DNA from: Coenobita brevimanus
Lineage: Eukaryota > Arthropoda > Malacostraca > Decapoda > Coenobitidae
NCBI GenBank assembly: GCA_032717465.1
Contig: CM064732.1
Location: forward strand, 26,365,891-26,429,890
Length of the DNA: 64,000 bases
Direction: 5' to 3'
Part shown: in pieces, positions 58,450-64,000 of the stretch
How the letters are laid out: every line of letters starts with the position of its first letter
Position numbering within the stretch: the stretch's first letter is position 1
Program-made: the position numbers and the translations under genes
Notes under the pieces: generated by a model
Told to the model about the DNA's origin: nothing
The model's input: the letters and a program-made list of their open reading frames with translations, nothing else
Database searches by the model: none

Positions 58450-59700
58450 CAACTCTGTCATTCTCAATGTCCCTCATTTCATCTATGGCATCCAGTAAAT
58501 CCTTAGCTCCATTCCAAGAGCCCTTCCAAGGTCCATGATATCCCTTGAGAAAAATGCATCAGCATGCCTCACCAAAAGCCCCTCCAGCTGCACAATCTGT
58601 GGCTTCTTCAGACATTGGGCAAAGTGGCTGGGTTGTTCTTCTTGGAGCTTAGCCGAGCTCTTCTTGCATACACTGTTTGTTGGCTCTTTTTGACTTCTTG
58701 TCACAATCTCACAACTGTGGCCTGATGAATCTTCTTAGGATGAAGTGAAGCACTGGCTATGACAACAGGTACTTTTTAGGCTGAAAGGCCAACTCAAGTC
58801 TTGCCCACCATCACTCCCTCTTCTATCATGCCATGGCTCCTGTGCTCCACCATTCTCAGGGAGGTGTGCAGCATTTTGTAGATCTTGCAGGGCAGCAGCA
58901 TCTCTGCTGTAGTGTGTCTGGTTGTCTCAATAAACTTATGTGCTTCACAGCTCTCAATAAAACATTCCTTTCTCCCTAACAGCATGCGCATCGAATGGAA
59001 GTCAAGCAGGCAGTGGTAGGACACCAATCATTCAAAACCCAAGATGCAGGGGTCACCAGCATCAGAAGCACATACAGCCAGGGTCTCTCTCTTGAATTTC
59101 TGCCGTATCCCGACACCTACCAATTCCTAAAACCCAGCATAGTGCCCTGTAACTCCTCACTGCCACTGCAAACTTCCTGGAAGCAACCCATGACTCACTA
59201 CTTGTAGCTGCGTCTCTCATCTTGTCAACGACCATTGGGCATGCTACTCCTTCAGTCTCACCATCCCCCTTCGTGCACCTATCACTTGCTCCTAAGGTGT
59301 GTGCTGGTTGCTGCCTTTCATACAAACTCTGTTCAAGGACTTCGACCCTTTTACTACTTTCTGTATTTCACTTCCCGCAATACTCTCCAGTGTAAAGAAA
59401 ACCTCTTCCCTCACTCCTCCTACCTGGTTGCTTCTTCTCTCTACCCTGCTGTATACCACCTCTTGTTGTTGCTTCAGTTTCCTGGTCCCATCCTGCAGCT
59501 TCACTTGTCTTGTGTGGTTTTGTGCCTGGGCTTTTGTTTGCACTTCTTAATATTTCTTTGGTTCTTCTCGATATTTCTTTTGTTCCTCTCGATAATACTT
59601 TTCTTCTTCTTGCTGTGCTCTCAACATTGCAAGTATATCTTTTTACCCTCCACCTGATAAAGACAGAGGAGATTGTTGTTATCACTGGGATCAATAAATG
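58450..59700 (-). mobile_element. Gypsy LTR retrotransposon relic (gag-protease-RT junction)
   Basis: On the minus strand, in order: a gag-like charged helix ('LRAQQEEEKYYREEQKKY', about 59600), degenerate sequence, then a protease-RT spacer with 'LLDFHSMRMLLG', 'TTAEMLLPCKIYKMLHTSL' and 'EEGVMVGKT' (58794-59027), and finally 'LEGLLVRHADAFFSRDIMDLG' (58483-58704), which immediately precedes the RT in invertebrate Gypsy elements. Many stops and frameshifts. No LTRs were recognised. It is a different, older element than the one at 36075. Confidence 0.75.
58483..58704 (-). pseudogene. Gypsy pol fragment just upstream of RT
   Basis: 73 open codons. The 'LVRHADAFFSRDIMDLGRA' segment corresponds to the stretch before RT motif 1 in Gypsy pol proteins (established pattern '..F.....D.G'). 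The RT itself is missing beyond 58450. Confidence 0.7.
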
Positions 59701-61482
59701 TCTGTCCGTAGAGTTGGGCGGCAATGAGGTAGGGTGGTTTGCTGGGCCTAGAAACCTCATTTTCAGGCTAGAACTCATAAAGTATTCACTATAGAGGCAT
59801 GAAACTTCACAGTTATATGTCTTATAGTGAACTGGTGCCTTTTAATAGGGAGAATGCTGTGTCTTAACCCTTCCATGGCTGTAGGTCCAGAATTTCTCAT
59901 GTGCCCCTGGCTGATGCCAAGGCCATTTTCTGAAGTTTCGAAAATTGATTTTTTCTTGCCATATTGAAGAGGAAGTTCAGACACACCTGACAATGCAAAT
60001 CCCAGCTTCCTAAATCCATTCTGTGACTTGCAATGGAGCATGTAAGTTGCAGAAATATCAGCAACGGATGTCCGCTGCAGTGGCGTATTGCCTCGGTGCA
60101 AGATCACATGTATTGTTATCATTTTTTTAAACCCCCAAAACAATGTGAATGGTGCTAGAATGTTGCGCATATATCTGATATGATGGTATCAAATGATTTC
60201 AGTACAAAATATGTTAGGACTGGCTTTAAAAAAAAAAAAAAATAAGAATATTTTTTCACATTTTTTATATAAAATATGTTTGTGGTAGTTTCGAGTTATA
60301 TTGCACGCTATTGTGATGAGTATGGTTGGAAGAGGGAGTAAAAGGGTTGAATATTCAGTCCTATATGAGAAAATTGCCGGGCCCCAGAGAGTAGGCTCTC
60401 CCACGGGGGATGAGTGTGGAGGGTCATATGGATTAGCACCTGGTCAGCTCAGATTAGGGATGGGGGAGTGGGACGCTTTTAGCCACTCCCACACCACCTG
60501 CATGGCTAAAATAGAATCGTAATGCAGATTCAAAACTATGAATAAGTCATATTATTAGGAACAGAGAGACAAAACAGAAATAAATACGTATACAAACGAG
60601 AAAATTTTTTAATTTTTCCAATAATAACACATTTATATTTCTCAGTCATTCTACTTTGTTATTTTTGCAATATATGTTTCTGTCTGTGTGTCATGAGTGT
60701 GGGAAAGTATAATATTTTCTGCCTGGGTATGGAAAAAGGGTAAAGCTGTTATGCTTGCCTACACTTCACACAGTCAGAATACGATAAACTTTGAGTATTG
60801 CATGGAAACTGTGTGCAACATCATACTCACGTCCAGCGCACAATTATATTGCTTTCAAAGTGATTCTGCAATGATTGCGAGTAGTTCAAATTCAAAAACA
60901 GGAAAAAAATACGTGGATAACAATATAGGAACTTACGTTTATGCTGGCAAGGCTGGCAAGGTAAGGTGGAAGGGGAGAGCTGTTTGTTGGGGCAACCTTC
61001 ACATGGCCAAAATAAGATAAAATCGGCATATCACACAGTTGCCTTGTAACATAGCATTTTCCATTCCCTATGCCTGTTCACTTACATTACAGACAGAACC
61101 TGCAATGATTACCACTCAATCTAGGACAAAAAGATTGTAATAAGTGTGTAAGGAAATACATGGGGGCTGGCATCGGAGAAATAAATACAGAGCAAAATAA
61201 TTACTCACCTCAGGTGCATCATGTGATGACAGCAGTAAATGCTGGCAAACTTTTACCTATCTCTGCCCTCCCCTACCAGGTCAAAAATCAATAGAGATAA
61301 GTCATTGTCTGGGAAACACAATCTTTGTACAAAAGTCACTTAGAAAACATAATCTGCTTTACACATTATCACTATCTTACACTTCTATATCTTATTTTGT
61401 AACACTGCTCTAAATAATATACCCTATTTACACCGCATTCGTCCACACAGTCAGTACTTAGCAATGGAATGATACTCGGTAG
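59701..61482. other. Unassigned DNA
   Basis: A 131-codon minus frame (59775-60170) and a 107-codon plus frame (60697-61020) have no domain I can name. They could be transposon or host fragments. An 8-bp stem (gggagtgg/ccactccc) lies near 60465-60490. Confidence 0.3.
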
Positions 61483-61605
61483 GGGGTGGTGAAGTGGCCC
61501 GTGAAGTGTTAGGATGCGGTGAGGTGGCGTGAGAGGTGATGCCGGGTGGTGAGGTGGTGCGTGCGGTGGTGTAATGTGGTGGCGAGGCAGTGCGGGGGGA
61601 GTGCA
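61483..61605. repeat. G-rich imperfect repeat (GGTGAGGTGGYGYG)
   Basis: About 120 bp of diverged 'ggtggtgaggtggcgtg'-like units. Many GG/GGG runs make G-quadruplex formation conceivable; that is inference only. Confidence 0.6.
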
Positions 61606-61899
61606 CCTGCACTCCAGCCTTCCCTTCCTCCCCCTCCTCTCAAGGTAGAAAACTTAGAAACTACTATGGTTAAAGTTGGAGACCAAACAAAGTGTCAGTG
61701 ACAGGTTCTAACCAGTCAAGGGAGGGTGCAAGGATAAGGTAAGTAACAATAATTATAGTGTAACAATTAGGAACAGGTTTCAGGTTCTAGATGAAATGCA
61801 GAATGAGCCTGGCCTTATACTTGTCGGCATTCAGCGATTAGGCACCAGGAGGAGTTTTGTGCTCAGGGTACTGGGAGAAAGCCTTTTTCCTTTCCTGGA
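61606..61899. other. Unassigned DNA
   Basis: No gene or repeat recognised. Confidence 0.3.
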
Positions 61900-62092
61900 T
61901 GAAGAAAACAAGATATGGCAAAGAGCGTTGATGACTTAATCAGCAACACTTCAGAGGGTGAATCCCATGATCTAGGACCCATAGACCATATCTTTCACCA
62001 GAAATATGCTACCCTTGTACTGACTCGAACTGGCAGCCTGAGGGTCGTGAAGTGCAAGTGCTACCACTGAGCTATTCTGGCCCCAGCAAGAC
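61900..62092 (-). mobile_element. tRNA-derived SINE head
   Basis: The minus strand begins GGGGCCAGAATAGCTCAGTGG with a classic A box (TAGCTCAGTGG). About 36 bp later comes a B-box-like AGTTCGAGTCA. The D-arm pattern 'agctcagtggtag' is tRNA-like. Downstream sequence is not tRNA, so this is a SINE and not a functional tRNA gene. The inner boundary (61900) is a guess. Confidence 0.7.
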
Positions 62093-62512
62093 TTTAGAGG
62101 ACTAGGTCTTTTTTAATGTGGAAGTATGGGAACCTCATTCGCGAACTGAAGGAAAGTCATCAGAAGTTTGTCTTGTGTGGGACACTACCAGAAAGATACG
62201 TTGGTTCTGTGAACCTCATTAGAAAGATAGGAATCTACAAGTGCTCGTGGGCCCTTCAGGCCCCTTGCACTTGCTCCTGCAGAGGGATCTCGCGCTGCTA
62301 TAGTATAATTTAGTTGTAGCTAAGGGCAAAAAATTTTACAGAGATCCTACGCCAGGTGCCGGGAGCAGCGTTTTTCGGTCAAAATGTGATCGCTCATTAA
62401 ATATAGTAAAAATTTTTCAATCGTGATGGGACCAAGTTTTTTCACATCAGCGAATTTTTGCGAATTCTGTGCCAATTTCGGTGCTATTTGAATGTGTAGT
62501 TTCGGTTGCCCA

Positions 62513-62513
<1 letters not shown>
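62093..62513. other. Unassigned DNA
   Basis: No gene or repeat recognised. Confidence 0.3.
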
Positions 62514-62554
<41 letters not shown>

Positions 62555-62577
62555 ACACACACACACACAACACACAC
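62514..62577. repeat. (CA)n microsatellite
   Basis: About 60 bp of CA with a TACA interruption. Confidence 0.96.
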
Positions 62578-62639
62578 GGCTAGTGCTATAGTACTGTATA
62601 TTAGACAGTTGGCAGGAAGATCTGTGTCGAAATGAGAGT

Positions 62640-62855
62640 GTGATGTTTGTTGATGTTTGGGACAATTTTAGCCATAACAGGAGCTTGTTTAGTAGAGGCA
62701 GCCTTCATCTCAGTTGGGCAGGAAAGGCCAGGTCAGTTGGGTTAGTAAATGACAGAGTTAGACTTCCTTTAGGAAGTAACAGGGAAGTGGAAAGATGGAC
62801 AGTTTTTTCCATAGCTTTAAATATTCCAATTCCTGAGACCAATAATGGCTCCTAG
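62640..62855 (+). pseudogene. Possible SGNH-hydrolase-like tail, LINE-associated
   Basis: 71 open codons contain 'FVDVWDNF', 'LFSRGSLHLSWAGKARSVG' and 'LVNDRVRL'. The 'D.W..F..........G.HLS..GKAR.G.L....' layout is common in arthropod repeat proteins that carry an SGNH/GDSL-type esterase domain; here the usual catalytic Asp before 'HLS' appears as Ser. Only the last third of such a domain would be present. Low confidence. Confidence 0.35.
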
Positions 62856-63427
62856 GAGTCTTGCCATCTCGAGTAGAGATGTAAACGATTAAACAGGGCT
62901 AATTTTAGTGTGTCACAACCGAGCTAGATCCAGTCGTACAATAAATATTATGTATATGAAAGCAAAATATATTAATTTAAGTGTGAAAAATTAATTACTT
63001 TACTCACGAAAATCCTGATATTTATAATTACAGAATCATGAAAAACTCCTATGAAAAGCATATTACTGAAGAAGTATCACTGTAAACTGTAAAATCATTA
63101 AAAAAAAACACGTGGTTGCACAAAACACGAAGGGGCGATATTATACATATTCAAACCATGTAGGCCTAAATCCAGTACAGATCAGTAAATTGCATGCTGA
63201 TACATACGATTCTTTGCATGTCGAAATTTCCACAGAGTTAAATAAAAATCAACTGTAGTGTAATATACATATCCCTCAAGTTAGACAGAGAAAACATAAA
63301 CTAGAGGGGCACTCAGTGGAGCACATCTCTCCAACAAGGGAAACGTAATTTCCAAACCACTTTTCATAATGGGCTAGGGTGTCTCATCAATGATTAGGGA
63401 TTCGCAGAAAGTGTTTTCCGGGTCCAG
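62856..63427. other. Unassigned DNA
   Basis: A/T-rich sequence with no gene or repeat recognised. Confidence 0.3.
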
Positions 63428-63570
63428 AATATATAATACGATCCAAATCGGCCACAAATGTCAATCGATTGTTCCCTGGGACGTGAGCTATCTACCCACA
63501 AAATTTGGTCCAAATCTCTCACTTAGTTTTTGAGTAATCCCGCCAACAGAGACACAAAGAAAAAGCTAAC
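63428..63570 (+). repeat. Dispersed '...AAATTTGGTCCAAATC...' repeat segment
   Basis: 'ctatctacccacaaaatt' and 'tggtccaaatctctcac' followed by 'ttttgagtaat' and 'ccaacagagacac' closely resemble a 3'-terminal sequence found in very many arthropod interspersed repeats. The parent element cannot be named from this fragment. Confidence 0.45.
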
Positions 63571-64000
63571 AAAAAAAGGGAGGTTAAAGAATACTCTCCT
63601 TATCGGAGAAAATTAATGTACGAAGAGGATAAGCCACTCATAAATACAAGGAAAACATCATTTTCAGAGACTGTAATTACCCGAATATTGACGAGAACAT
63701 TTTGTGTTTAGACAGAGAAGGAAACAGGTTGTAGATGATGCATTTATTAGTCAGACAGTGACTATACTGATGCAGTATTAATTTTCTAAACCTTGCCCTA
63801 GCAACCAATAGTGATTAAAAAATATATATATATATGTTGAAAATTTTAGCAACAGTGATCATAATATCTTTAGACCTGAAGTTAACATATACTGAAAGAC
63901 CTGCATAAATAGCCAATTAGTTCCTCGTTAAAAACTTTAAACTTCGATAATATGGGAAGAAAAATCTCCAACACCAACTAGATTAAGTTACCATGAGCAG
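63571..64000. other. Unassigned DNA to window end
   Basis: No gene or repeat recognised. A short (TA)n lies near 63823. Confidence 0.3.

Noticed and set aside
59775..60170. 131-codon minus-strand frame
   Set aside because: Not low complexity, but no domain or family is recognised and it lies next to Gypsy relics; kept as unassigned.
61910..62092. Functional tRNA gene
   Set aside because: The A and B boxes fit, but acceptor-stem pairing and a plausible 3' end are absent and the sequence runs into non-tRNA SINE body.

Overview
This is a gene-poor, transposon-rich window from an animal genome, most likely a decapod crustacean. That assignment is inference. It rests on very long (TA)n, (GA)n, (TC)n and (CA)n microsatellites, single-ORF jockey-like LINEs of the kind abundant in crabs and shrimps, RTE-like LINEs with microsatellite tails, and a mix of hAT, Tc1/mariner and Gypsy elements. 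I found no intact host protein gene, no rRNA and no functional tRNA. Every protein-like signal I could identify belongs to a mobile element, and nearly all are broken by stops, frameshifts or truncation.

Layout. 1-4145: unique or low-complexity DNA, with a ~1.9 kb purine-rich stretch (1260-3140). 4146-5850: a collapsed copy of a jockey-like LINE family (called LINE-J here). 6330-7680: two copies of a diverged repeat around a mariner-type MITE (6717-6926) and a dispersed repeat with a conserved hairpin (6950-7440). 7790-9142: a second jockey-like LINE on the minus strand. 9466-11146: an RTE-like LINE with a PHD-like zinc finger after its reverse transcriptase. 11497-12503: repeat fragments and a LINE-J 3' end. 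14101-15262: triplet repeats and an RTE-like LINE 3' end. 17455-20745: the most complete LINE-J copy. 22550-24519: a 21-bp minisatellite and a Tc1/mariner element with ~380-bp inverted repeats. 24775-27550: a terminal-inverted-repeat element carrying a degenerate gene of a widespread but functionally unassigned protein family; this is the most interesting item. 27932-30909: a hAT element with a perfect 8-bp target duplication and a LINE nested in it. 32030-33245: pyrimidine-rich DNA. 34942-35440: an inverted copy of the hairpin repeat. 35885-44071: a LINE-J copy split by a 5541-bp Gypsy LTR retrotransposon with equal-length 1063-bp LTRs and a 5-bp target duplication. 44908-45404: a pogo/Tigger-like MITE. 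47279-54164: RTE-like LINEs and a tRNA-derived SINE joined through (TA)n tracts. 55011-57432: LINE-J, minus strand. 58075-58354: a small hAT MITE. 58450-59700: relics of a second Gypsy element. 61900-62092: a tRNA-derived SINE. The rest is unassigned.

The elements do not form a pathway. They form a record of nested insertion: Gypsy into LINE-J, a LINE into hAT, and a pogo-like MITE inside a (TA)n tract. A recurring theme is that LINE and SINE fragments end exactly at (TA)n, (TAGA)n or (TGGA)n tracts. All coordinates of element ends were judged by eye without alignment software.
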